NCBI GenBank assembly: GCA_037349105.1
Contig: JAYJMM010000062.1
Location: 709,001 to 773,000 of the forward strand
Reading direction: 5' to 3'
From: Limnomonas spitsbergensis
Taxonomy: Eukaryota > Chlorophyta > Chlorophyceae > Chlamydomonadales
DNA: 64,000 nucleotides
The notes beneath the pieces are model-generated. The model saw only the letters and a program-made list of their open reading frames with translations. It was not told the DNA's origin and did no database searches. This document shows, in pieces, positions 1 to 11,017 of this stretch. The translations under genes and the position numbers were made by a program. Within the stretch, counting starts at the first letter, position 1. Every line of letters starts with the position of its first letter.

Positions 1-3000
1 CGCCGCCTCAGCCGCCTCTCCCCCTTCGCTGCACTCTTCTCCATCGGATGCATTCCTGGGCGGCCCTCCCATGCACTTGATGCAACAGCAGGGGCAGCTA
101 CGCTCGTCCATGGGCACACCACGGAAACCCTTGTTTGGGGCACCTGGCAGCAGAAGCAGCGGCTACGGCAGACTGTCTGCCGCATCCGCAGCTGGCGGCA
201 CATCTGCGGCCTTCTTCAACAAAGGCGTGTCGTCTGCCACTCCGGTCATGTCGACGCTCCGTTCTCGAGCTGCCGCAGCCGCAGCCACAGGTGCTGCCGC
301 TGCTGCAGCCTCTTTGGGTGTGGGCGGCCCCACGGGCATGGCCTTAGTTTCATCCCCCTCCCCCTCCCCCTCATCACGCATACCTGGTGTGGGAGCAGTA
401 GCGGCAGCAGGAAGCACATCCTTTGTTTCTCTGTCCCCCTCCTCCTCGTCACGCATCCCGGCAACAATAGCCGTGAGGACTGAACCGCCGCCCTCCTATG
501 CGCGTGTGACAGCGTCCTTCAAGGTGGGGGAAATATCGGCCTCTGACGATGTTTGAATGATTGGTTTCAATGCCGTGCTGGTTCACTGCACTGCAGCTGA
601 CCGGGAATCTGTTTCCTGAAACACATTTCATGAAAGCGGTTTCGTGCGCTTCCAATTCACACTAAAAAGGTTTCCGAAATCATGAATAGCTTATAATTTG
701 TTTTTTGCGCACTACCACACCAGTACAGCTACAATTCAGCTACATCTCGTCCCACAGCCAGGGGGGCCTGAAGCATCAAACGCTGCCTCCAGGTCCCCTG
801 GCCTTAGGCTGGTCCACCAGGGTTGACCACCCAGGTGGAATCCCCATCCACCCAGTGGTGCCTGCCCAGATGACGGCCTGTCAAAGTTGGTCTGGTGAAC
901 CCTAAAATACGCACTGTGTTCTAGTCCTTACAGCATATCAGGACAAGGACAAGGCATCAGCAGGCAGCAACAGTAGTAGCCACCCGCAGAAGATCCCCCA
1001 ACCCCACATTCGGAAATCGAAACCCTTACCTATTAACCCCAAGCCCTTCACCCTTCACCCTAAACCCCACATTCGAAACCCTGACCGATTAACCCCAATC
1101 CCTTCACCCCACACCCACTACCCCAATCCCTCTACCCCAATCCTTTCCCCGCTTATTCCGTTCCCCCCCGAATCCTTTCCCCCCAATCCCTTTCCCCCCC
1201 AAACCCTTTCCCCCCCAATCCCTTTCCCCCCAATCACTTTCCCCCCCAATCCCTTTCCCCCCCAATCCCTTTCCCCCCCAATCACTTTCCCCCCCAATCC
1301 CTTTCCCCCCCAATCACTTTTCCCCCCAATCCCTTTCCCCCCCAATCCCTTTCCCCCCCAATCCCTTTCCCCCCCAATCCCTTTCCCCCCAATCCCTTTC
1401 CCCCCCAATCCCTTTCCCCCCCAATCCCTTTCCCCCCCAATCACTTTCCCCCCCAATCACTTTCCCCCCCAATCACTTTCCCCCCCAATCACTTTCCCCC
1501 CCAATCACTTTCCCCCCCAATCCCTTTCCCCCCCAATCACTTTCCCCCCCAATCACTTTCCCCCCCAATCACTTTCCCTCCCCTTATCCCTTTCCCCCCC
1601 AATCCCTTTCCCCCCCTTATCCCTTCCCTCCCCTATCCCTTCCCTCCACAGTCCCGCCTTACCCCCCAGCTAGGAGATGATGGCGGTGACACCCTCGCAG
1701 CTAGGGGAAGCAGCAGCAGCCACACACCCGCCTCGCCAAGTGTGTCGCCCAGAGGGCTGGGCATGCCGGCTTATCGTGCGAAGGCCCTCGAGTCTGGGGT
1801 GGCTGCACCTGCGGCTCCAGCACCCGTTCCCCCGCCGAAGCGGGTCGTGAAGAAGACCGTGTTTGACCACATCAGCTCTTCGCTGTTGAAGCCCACAAAG
1901 GCGTTCCTGGTGAGTAAGGGAGGGGCAGATGGAGTAGGGGGGCAGGGACAGAGGGGGAGGGGGGAGGGGGACACTTGATCAGGCCTGAATGAGCTCGAGT
2001 TCAATTCTGTATTCAATCCACCTGTCATGCGTGTCCACTTTCTCTCTCACTCACTATCGATCTGTTCCACCCTCTCCACCTCCCCTGCCCTCACATTCGT
2101 TCCTCCCCTCTCGTCCACATTCATACCTTGTCTCTCAGGCATCATATCCCTCTTGCTCTCATCTACCATTGACACTTTCCTCCACATTCTCACTATTAGC
2201 CACCCTTGTGCTCTCACTCTCACTCACCCTCACACTCACACCCTCACCCTCACACACGCTCTCACAGGTTCACACTCACTCAAAGCCTCACTCAATAGGT
2301 CACTCTCACACCCAGTTTGCCACTGTCAACCACCTTCCTGTTGTTATCTTCTTCAGGCATGGACCAGTGGAAACTCCAGGGAGGAAAGGGAAGCAAGCTT
2401 GGCACAGAGCCAGATGCTCAAGGTGCGTTATGAAGGGTGTGGAGGGGTCATGAACGATTGGAGGGGGTATGAAGAGGGGGGGAGAGGGTAGGGGAGGAGG
2501 ATCGAGGGTTGGAGGAGTTATGGATGGACATGTTGGACCATTAACACACGCCATTTTATTGAAGGGGTGAGGAAACGAGCTTAGAAAAGAAACAAGTGCT
2601 CGAGGTGAAGCAGGGCGGGAAGGGTCGTGAGGGAGGGAGGGGATGTACCTTCGTCCCTTCACAAGAATCTTTACCCATAAATAAGATGCAGAGTACCCTA
2701 TTAACAGGGGAATAAGTAATGCTAGCACAAGGGTGTGAGAATTTAGGCCGCAGTGTGATCCCGTACTGCACACCTGAGGGGAAAGCAAGATGCTCTTGGT
2801 GGGGCGGGCGGGGTGGACGGGGGAAGGATGAAGGGGTATGGAGTCAGATGCTGCAGGTGGGGCGGGGCGGGGGGAGGTGAGGAGGGCAGTGTGGAAGGCA
2901 GTGTGGAGGTGCGTTATTTTGACCCCACCCCCGCTGATGGCCGCCCTGCGCCGATGGGAACGAGGCCATGACCGGCCTAATGCCCTTGGCCCAAGCAGCA

Positions 3001-6000
3001 GGCCATGCACCAGGTCCCCTTAGCCGGGCTTAGGCTCCCAATCGTTTTGTTTACACCTGCTTCATAAATGCCCGTTACTTCCACACATTGTATGTTCACA
3101 CCCATTTGTTCACACCCCACAGGGCCTTAGCGGCTTCTCTGCCCGCAGCTCGAGGCTCATGGGGTCTGTCAAGCTGCCAGCCAAGGAAGTCAGCGGTGAG
3201 GCTACATTCCCCACGCAGCTCATGCAGCCCGATGCACCCTTGCACGCAACTCATGGGTTCAGTTCAGCTGCTGATGAAAGACGTCGGCAGTGAGGCCTGA
3301 GTGATCAAACAAACTGATTACGAACCCATAAAGCGTTCACCCAAAGCTATGACTGCTTCCTAGGGACTAAGTTTGGGGTACCCTACTACCCTTCTACCTT
3401 CCCTAGACTCGTTAACCTATGCAATTGACTAGACTTCCATCAAATGAATCATTCAATGTAAACTACGGCTGTCAAGGTGTCTTCCAAGGAATCTAGCAGT
3501 GAGGGACCCCATGCGTGACGATACATACCCATCCATCCTAATGCATCCCCATGCATGTCCAAACATCCCCATGCATCCCCATATGCATCTCCGTTCCACT
3601 AATGGGGTCCAAGAATGTCAGTGGTGAGGTGCTATCCCCGCTCCACGCTCAAACTGTGAGACCTGAACCCTACACTCAATGCATGGAGATAGCGTCCAAT
3701 GAAGTCAGCGGTGAACTATCCCATGCAGGTCCATGTAGATCCATGCAGACAAGCTTACCAATACATCGCCATGCCAATCATGCAGCTTCATGCAGCCCCA
3801 TGCAACGAGGCAACAATTGCATCCCTATGCTTCTGCTTGCACGCCATGCATCCCCATGCATCCCCTGCAACCAATGCAGCCGTATGACCCCATGCATCCC
3901 ATGCAATAAGCCAAGGTACATCCCCCCTCACCCTCCTTTCCTCCCCTCATCCTCCCTACCCCCATCCCCCATCCCCTCCCTCTTTTTCCCAGGCATGGCA
4001 TTTGGTCACCGAACAGTTGCGTCCTCTGTTCGGTCGCGCCCAACTTCTCTCCGTGGCGATGCACCCGCCTTGGTATCATTCCCCCCGCCAGCCGCAGCAC
4101 GCACTCCTGCGCCCATGTCCTCTACCTCAGCGGCAGTGGCAGCAGCAGCAACAGCGGCAGCGGCCGTACCCACGTCGGGATACTCTGCCTCCGCCTCTGC
4201 GGCCGCGGCAGCAGCGTGCGCAGGAGCAAATGCTGCAGCAGCAGGGGCAGCAGCCGCGGCGGCAGGAGCGGCAGCAGCAGGGTCTGCCGTAGGGGGAGCG
4301 GTTGCAGGTGCTGTCGAGGCTGAGACGATGCCTGTGGCAGTGTCCCCGAACCCGCACCACTCGGAGTTCCGTTTGTCGTCTGCTAGCAGGCACGAGAAAG
4401 CGCAGGAAGAGCTTGCAAGAAAGGTAACAGGGCATCAGGGCCAGCTGGGGGAAATGGGGAATCGCTTGGAGGGGATATCTGTGGGATGGGATGGCACAGG
4501 AGCTGCTGGCAAGATAGAAGACTTTGCCTCATATGGGGTGTGGGAGTGAAAGATCAGATGACTAGGAACAAAGACGGAATCTGGGGATGGCGCAGGCTGG
4601 GAAACCTGAGACGGGCCGGAAATCAGAGGAGGGGAATTCTGGGGGGGGGGGGGGGGAATGGGGGGACCAAAGAAGAGGAACTTTTAATTCAGCTGATTCC
4701 TGCATGGTATTTCGAGTTTTGTTTTGTTAGGAAAAGGATGAACTGGGAAGCTGGAAGCAGTGCATAACTGCATACTAAATTATGAACTCCTTATGTATCT
4801 CCTTATCCTTCTACAGATTGAAGCAAAGCGTTTGCCTTTGACAAGTTTGCATACCGGTATTCCATTTTATAATCATATTATCTGCATTCAGGTGGATGAC
4901 CCGGTGGATGAGAAGCATCGGGTCCACTCTGTACTTCCCCCCCCATCCCTCCCCACCTCCTCATCCATCCTTTCCTATCCCATCCTATCCCTTGCTGGCC
5001 TAGTCCCTCAGCACATAAGCCCAAGACCTTCTCCCTCCCTCCTCATACCCTCGCCCCCCTCTTACCCTTACCCCTAAGGCCTGAACCCTAAATCCTCTCC
5101 GCCTTCAGACTGAGGTGATGCAGAGTGCCGAGTCGGTTCCACTTCACATGGCAACATTCTTCCTGCACATGCTCTGTATCTCATAGATTGTTTGCCGACT
5201 CTGTTTTATATTATCCCATCCACCCACAGATTGAAGAGAACCATCATGCCTAGTCCTCCCCTCCCCTCCCCTACCTTCCTCTCCTCTCCGCTCCCTCCCT
5301 CTCCGTCCCCTCATCTCTACCCTAAACCCTCCCCCGCCCTGAGATTGAGGAGGAGCATAGTGATCAGTCAGGACCTCCTCGTCCCGTCCCCTTCCTTCCC
5401 GTCCCCTCCGGCCCTCCCTCACCTGCCCCTCCCTTCCCGTCCCCTCCCTCACCTTCCCCTCTCCTCCTGTCTCCTCCCTTCACGCCCTCTCCCTCCCTGT
5501 CCCCTCCCCCACCTTCCCTCTGTTCCCATCCTTTCCTCACACCATCCTTAAAACATGAAACTCTCTGCCCACAGATTGAGGAGAAACATCGCGCAGAGAG
5601 CATGCACCCCACCTTCCGTGCCATGCCCTCGCCTCACACCACGCCAGCTGCCTTGTCAGCAGCAGCCTCACCAGCAGCAGCATCCTCAGTGATGGGCGGT
5701 GGCGGCTGTGGCGGCAGCAGGGGCTGGAGTGGTACCTGGACGCCTCCGTCTCCCTCCTCATCCCGACGAAGCACTCGTGAGCCGCCGCTGACAGTGGAGG
5801 CACCTGCTGTGTCTGGAGCGGGAGCAAGAGTGGAAGCAGGAGGGAGCCGCCCTGTCCAGCAGCTGCCCTTACCTCAGGGCCCAGCCGCCACATCCCCGGG
5901 CACAGGATCGGGTTTGCCGGCCGCAGTGTGCTCAACGGAGGGCTTCAACTACTCCTTCAGGTGTGATATTATACCCCTCCCTCGACCACTAGGGACTTGA

Positions 6001-6782
6001 TGGTGCGTCAGTCACAGCTCAGCTACTCATTTAGGCAAGATATTAAACCCATCCCTTGACCACCATTTATTTTATGGTGTGTCAGTGACAGCTCAGCAAC
6101 TTCTTTGGCGAGAGACCCCAACCCGCTCTTGGGCACTATTTATTTCAAGGCGCTATTTTCAGCTACGCAACAGGATGTGGACAGGATGACCTGGTGCAGT
6201 GAGGTGTCTGCTGCTTGCCTGCTTAAGCCAAAACCTGAAGGCTGGTCCAGGTTTGGTCCCCATCAGCCCTGTGGTGGCAGCCCTTGCATCAGCCTGATTA
6301 AGTTTTGCACTGATACCGACAGCAGTCAAATTAATGATGAAAGGAATGATGCCATTGGGGCGTCGATCAAGGGTCGGTCAGGCCTGCCGCTGAATAAAAC
6401 AAACTGTGTTTACCATGAGCGAGGAGGTCGATCATATCCCATATCCGTTTTTGCCCCTTGGATACCAGGTATCTTCTTGATACCCCATTGATATCACCAT
6501 GCCTTTTAAGCTGTAGGTGATGTCGAATTTATTAAATTTATTCTTTCCGACTGCAATCACAGGTCTGGGGTCCCAAAGCCATTAATGTCCGCTGGTGGCG
6601 CAATAACCCCTGCAACACCCACAACATCAAAAGCAGCATCAGCTGCAGCAGCAGGTGCAACACCTCATGCACCGGCAACACCAGCTGCAACACCAGCTGC
6701 ACCGGCAACACCACCCGGAACACCTTCTGCAGCAGCCGCAGCAAAACCTGCAACAGCTGCTCGTGACACCCTGGATGCCTAG
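1..6782 (+). CDS. TPX2-motif-like low-complexity protein, 5' end outside window
   Basis: Seven exons join in frame: 1-523 (open from base 2, start outside the window), 1652-1909, 2357-2422, 3123-3195, 3993-4423, 5575-5960 and 6563-6782 (stop TAG). All junction phases agree, giving about 651 visible residues. The protein is mostly Ala/Ser/Pro-rich low complexity (Ala runs in exons 1, 5 and 7). The one family-like stretch crosses the exon 5/6 junction: SEFRLSSASRHEKAQEELAR, then KIEEKHRAE, then FRAMPSP. This resembles the TPX2 C-terminal/WVD2-type microtubule-binding motif, which has an F-x-L...R start, a charged helix rich in EEK, and a final F-K/R-A-x-P-x-P. The usual motif is longer, so the match is suggestive. 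If right, the product binds spindle or cortical microtubules. Introns 3 and 5 contain decayed copies of exon edges, and intron 1 contains a minisatellite. The exon model is firmer than the function. Confidence 0.62.
761..901. repeat. Dispersed repeat family A copy
   Basis: Contains the recurring core GGCCTTAGGCTGGTCCA followed by a GGT-GACC/GGTCCCC..CA(C/G)CCAGTGGTGCC stretch. Similar stretches lie near 6235-6300, 23868-23944, 25483-25566, 48745-48830, 50757-50860, 53262-53330 and 61330-61412. Copies are diverged and no terminal repeats or target duplications were found, so the class (SINE-like or MITE-like) is unknown. Confidence 0.5.
1137..1645. repeat. 17-bp C-rich minisatellite in intron 1 of the TPX2-like gene
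   Basis: About 30 tandem units of roughly 17 bp alternate between CCCCCCCAATCCCTTTC and CCCCCCCAATCACTTTC, ending just before the acceptor of exon 2 at 1650-1651. The + (sense) strand is almost G-free. The flank at 1010-1130 has looser telomere-like CCCTAAACCC and AACCCC motifs, which may be the precursor of the array. Confidence 0.9.
3256..3716 (+). repeat. Decayed tandem copies of the exon 4 donor edge
   Basis: The 3' edge of exon 4 plus donor (GTCAAGCTGCCAGCCAAGG then AAGTCAGCGGTGAGG, 3165-3200) recurs in degraded form at about 3256-3296, 3467-3504, 3604-3630 and 3685-3716. Each copy ends in a donor-like AGYRGTGAR. Between them lie short CATGCATCCC repeats (3540-3920). The copies are intronic in the phase-consistent model. 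Confidence 0.75.
4805..5365 (+). repeat. Five decayed copies of the exon 6 acceptor edge
   Basis: Exon 6 begins CACAG|ATTGAGGAGAAACAT at 5571. Similar segments lie upstream at about 4812 (CTACAGATTGAAGCAAAGC), 4888 (TTCAGGTGGATGACCCGGTG, followed by a GAGAAGCATCGGGTCCAC that matches exon 6), 5104 (TTCAGACTGAGGTGATGCAG), 5226 (CACAGATTGAAGAGAACCAT) and 5337 (TGAGATTGAGGAGGAGCAT). Most keep the acceptor AG. The copy at 4888 could still be a usable exon; the others contain stops or run into C-rich DNA. Confidence 0.8.
5945..6105 (+). repeat. Tandem copy of the exon 6 donor edge
   Basis: The segment around the exon 6 donor (AACTACTCCTTCAGGTGTGA at 5947, continuing to about 6025) is repeated directly at about 6022-6098 as AGCTACTCATTTAGGCAAGA and so on. 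A third partial copy starts near 6087. The second copy has lost the GT donor. Confidence 0.8.
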
Positions 6783-9700
6783 GCATGTGGCCTGGTTGCT
6801 GACTCAGCATAGGACGCAGCGCTGACTCAGCTTAAGACACAGCGCTGACTCAGGATAGCACACAGCAACCAAGACCCCACACCAACCAGCAGCTGCACCT
6901 GCAACTGGACCACTATTGGCTCCCCTTCATGTCCTGTGGTGCTGAGTCGGTAGCCTGCTGAGTGGGGCAGAGCAGAACTTGCCCAATGATGCAGGATTGG
7001 ACTGGCCCAGTGGGGCAGAGCGGAACTTGCTCAACGATGGAGGATCGGACTAGCCCAGTGGGGCAGGGCATGACCTGCCCAGTGGGGCAGAGTCTGAGTG
7101 AAAATACCTGGTGAAAATAGCACAACTTGCCCCGTGAAGCAGGGTGGGACTAGCCCAGAGGGGCAGAGTGTCCCCAGGTGAATGACATTACACTGCTGGG
7201 CCATGCTGAAATGAAGCTCGGCCACGGCGACAAACAAAAAAATAGCTAGGAAAGTCAAGGGAGAAGGCAGAGTGTCCCCACATGCTGCGAGCAGGGTTAG
7301 GGTGCCAGGTCCAGGGCATTTGTTTGAGATATATCCTGGGGTGCTCTTGCTCCCTGCCTGAGGGGGCATACTGCCACCTGGGCATGTGAGAGCGAGGGGG
7401 GACCTTTGCAGTGTGGTAGAGTGCCTCAGAGTGACCTATACGGCCGTTTTGGCCCCAAATCACGGTCCGTTTACCGGATGCGATGTCCTTTTCCTGTCCG
7501 TACTGTCGACTGGTGCAATGGTACCTATCGGAGATGCTGCTTGTTACAGCTTGCAACCCGTTCTTTTTATTTTGGTTTTGGGATCCAGAAACTCTCAATC
7601 AATCTGCCACGGCCAGCAGTACTAGAGCTGCGACCTAGATAAGTTTTGGGACAGGACGGCAGACGACGGAGCCTGTCTATCTTGCTATTAATTTGAGTAA
7701 GGCCGACCTTTACTAGCCTGTCACTGCTCTTCTTGATTTTAGCAGGCAGCGCGACCGAAGGTTCATTACTCCTTTTGATTTAAGTCACTTTTGCTTTGCT
7801 TGGCTGATTGGTCTAATTCAAAATCTCGGAAGACCAATTTACCCGTCACACAAACAGACCCTGGCCTTCTGGAGTCAGGGGAGCTCTGTTTGTCTTGCCT
7901 TGATTCAAGCATATCCAGTAACTCCCGTTTGGTAACTTAGTTTGACTTGACAGTTTTGATTGACTGTTCGAGATAGGACCTCCTTTGGATGCATTCACCT
8001 GGGGAAGGAGCGTGCTTAGATTGCTTTTTGTATTCAGATCTCATCAGTCTGTGTAGTTTGTGAGGTTTTGGTTGTACATCTTAAGTGCTATCATTCATTT
8101 GAAGGGCCACCAGGTTATATGGAAAGCAGAGATGACAAACACATGGCAGACTAGACACGCGGCTGCTTGGCCCATGGTTTAGACCGGTGCATACCCGCTG
8201 GGCCATGCTGAACGCTCGGCCAAAGGCTGGTAGGGAATGACTAGGCTCGATTCCAGGTATCATGCACAGCCTGTGCCCATGGTGAGACGTGGCCATATCG
8301 ATGGGCAGCGGATGAGGCAAGCCCAATCCAGCCCCAATCCAGCCCCACTGCCATCATTACTCTTTGATGTTGGGATCAAAACGCATAGCTGCGAATTTGA
8401 ATGAGCGGCCTTTGGTGTCATAGCCCTGAAGTCGAACGCCGATGGAGATAAAAAACTCTTTTTGATAATTACATGGGGCCGATGACATGCATGGCACCTG
8501 TTATCCCTAAAACAAGACATAGAATCTCAGATCCCAATCAGGCAATCAGACAGCGAAAATTGAAGACTTGGTGTACTGTTCGGCAGCCTAGGGCTGGTTA
8601 ATTTGAGATCACTAATTCACTAGTGAGCAGGTGGCAGAAAGAAAAGTGTACAACCCATAAACACTAAGCTGAAGAGCTTGACGAGAGCATTCCAAATCTT
8701 ATCTTGTCGTGTGTTTTGGCATGGGGAAAGGGGCATTTAAGTGCTAAGTATAGAGGGGAAAGAGGCCCACGAGGGCAAGTAAAAAAACATGTTTAGAAAA
8801 AGAATCGGTGTGGAACATTTACTGTTGCGGAGTAATTACTGTTTATGGTACCTGACGGTGCAAATTTCATGTAAATTACACTCCAAACTTCTGTTACGGC
8901 GCAATCTCACTTTTTCTCTTACACATAATTTACGCTCGGATATCTCGGTATCAACATACAAACCGTAAAATATGTACACCACGAATATTGCAAGGTGCCA
9001 AAATCCCCCCCCAACCTGCCCCAGCACTTTCAAGCTTTTTAGCACATTAGATATCGCATTAGATCTACATCTCCTCCGCCTCTTCCTCCTCCTCTGAGCC
9101 TCAACATTGAAGAGAAAGCCATTTGGAGCAGGACAGGCCTTCGAGTTCAACAGGTGTCCGGAGAGACAGCTGATGTTGCCGTGAGAGAGCTTTCGACAAT
9201 GGTTGCATTGGCCCTTGGTCACGATTCACGACGACACCGTTAGACACCTGGACAGCGTCAGTGAATTGTCGACGGGCGACATCGCCTGGCTTATCGTTAA
9301 TCCTTTACCCTTATCAATCCAACTTTCTTGGGAGGCACTGCGGCATCATATGCTGGTAGTGCTGACAGACCAGCTGCCTGGCTGGCTCAAAATTGCGATG
9401 GGACGGGTAACGTTGTTGCAGAAGGTTCCGCAGCGCCTTTGGTGCCATGAAACTGCAATAATAAAAGGATGCGAAGGTGCCATGTGGTTTGCGCCCCGGC
9501 AGACCTCACAATTTGTTTGCTTGGACTAAATAAGGTGTGAGGCCAGAGTGCCAGACGCTCATCCCTAAAAAACTTGAGACGCTAATACAGTTTTGCAGCC
9601 GGTTCGTAGTGTGAACTGCCATCCACACTCGGATCCACACTCTTGCACTTGCACACCATAAAATAATTTAGCCTCCTAAGGTTTTAGGGTAAAATTAAAG

Positions 9701-11017
9701 CTGCAGTATAAATGCACGATATTACATTACATTCAAATCGTCTTACAGTGAAGGTTCCCAACACTGAAAATAATATATGTTGTTGGACATCAGATTGAGA
9801 TGAGAGTGGCACCTTAATTCCTGTCACATGCAGTCAATTTGCATGCATTAAAAGAATATCACCTAACGTAAATGATTTGATTCTAGCGCTACTGCATAAT
9901 CTGTAGCTGCTGATGAGGTGACACCCAAGAAGGCAAGAACCCGCCGCAAATCTGAGCTATGCAATCAGTGCTGAGGCGTTTAAGGGTGCTGGGCAAGGAT
10001 CTCCCCAGAAGGCAGGAGATCGAGTTCTTCGCAATCTTCTTAATCTGATGCCTGCACACAAAGTGATGGATTTTGTCATTTGGGGGACTGACCCCCCGAC
10101 TTTGCCCCCTCATATCGACTTCACCCCATGGCAGGGCCCACAAATAATTTGTTAGACCAGGTTGAGAGATTTCTCGTCAAGCTCTACAACAACGTAGGGG
10201 AATGGGATTTTTACAAGTTTTTACTTCACCACTGACGAGCTGTGGCGGTGGGGGTCGTCATGGGGGGGTCGTCATGACTAATCACGCGATCAGTCATCCA
10301 CCCTCCCAAACACGCCCGTGTATCCTACTACATGAGGCTGTTAACTCGAAACAGCTGTTTACTCAATTTATGCTAGTTACACAGCCTTATACTTTTACAA
10401 ACCCCAGCAACCGTTAGCACATGCACACCTGATCTTGCCCCCGCGTCTCTCCGCCTCCCAGAAAAATCTAACAAGCGCCTGCTTGAAATGCTCCCAACCC
10501 GCCTTGTTTGCGGTTGCATCTGAGTCTTGAAATCTCGGCGCGGTCGTGGCAACAACGGCCCCGTCACCCAGCATCGTCCCTCAAGTTGACAGCTCTTGAG
10601 CCAACTTCACCTAGTTGCTGTGCATTTGGACTGTCGACATCTAGCTTTTCCCTTTCGTTGGACTTGTCATTCCGTCCCGTCGCCACTGATACCTACATGG
10701 CTCCATACCTTCCTGGGTTCTGACGCACCGTCCCTCAAGACCGCTGCGGGTAGCTGCGCATCCCGGTGTTGCTGCCTACCCTTCCATTGGCAGTATAACA
10801 CTCGAGCAGTGCCTCTGTTGAGCCGCACCGTCACCCTGATTGGGTGCATCCATTGCAGCCCCCCCTGCCCCCACGCGGTCATCTGTCAGCAGTTGCATCC
10901 GCACCAGCTGGAGCGTCAGCGAGTAGATTTCTCAGAGTTTCTGCCAAGAAGAAAACGGCACGTTATTAGGAGTAACAGTTTCTTCATTTTTTCAACTGAA
11001 GAGGCACTGCAGACGTT
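6783..11017. other. Intergenic region between the TPX2-like and ANK-RING genes
   Basis: No convincing gene is seen. At 6940-7160 short degenerate tandem units contain CCCAGTGGGGCAGAG. A 50-bp stretch at 7183-7232 (GACATTACACTGCTGGGCC and following) is shared with the LINE 3' flank at 45750-45802, and part recurs at 8190-8220, so these look like transposon remnants. A family B repeat lies at 9503-9600. The last ~800 bp should hold the ANK-RING promoter and 5' leader, but no clear TATA box was recognised. Confidence 0.6.
9503..9600. repeat. Dispersed repeat family B copy
   Basis: Contains GTTTGCTTGGACTAAATAAG followed by CTTGAGACGCTAATACAG. Related copies are at 15748-15835 (in an ANK-RING intron), 42495-42620 and 63280-63372. 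The last two also share an AGAAAGAAAGAAAA stretch and a following C-A/G-GCGTGGCTTGAGG-like segment. Class unknown. Confidence 0.55.
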
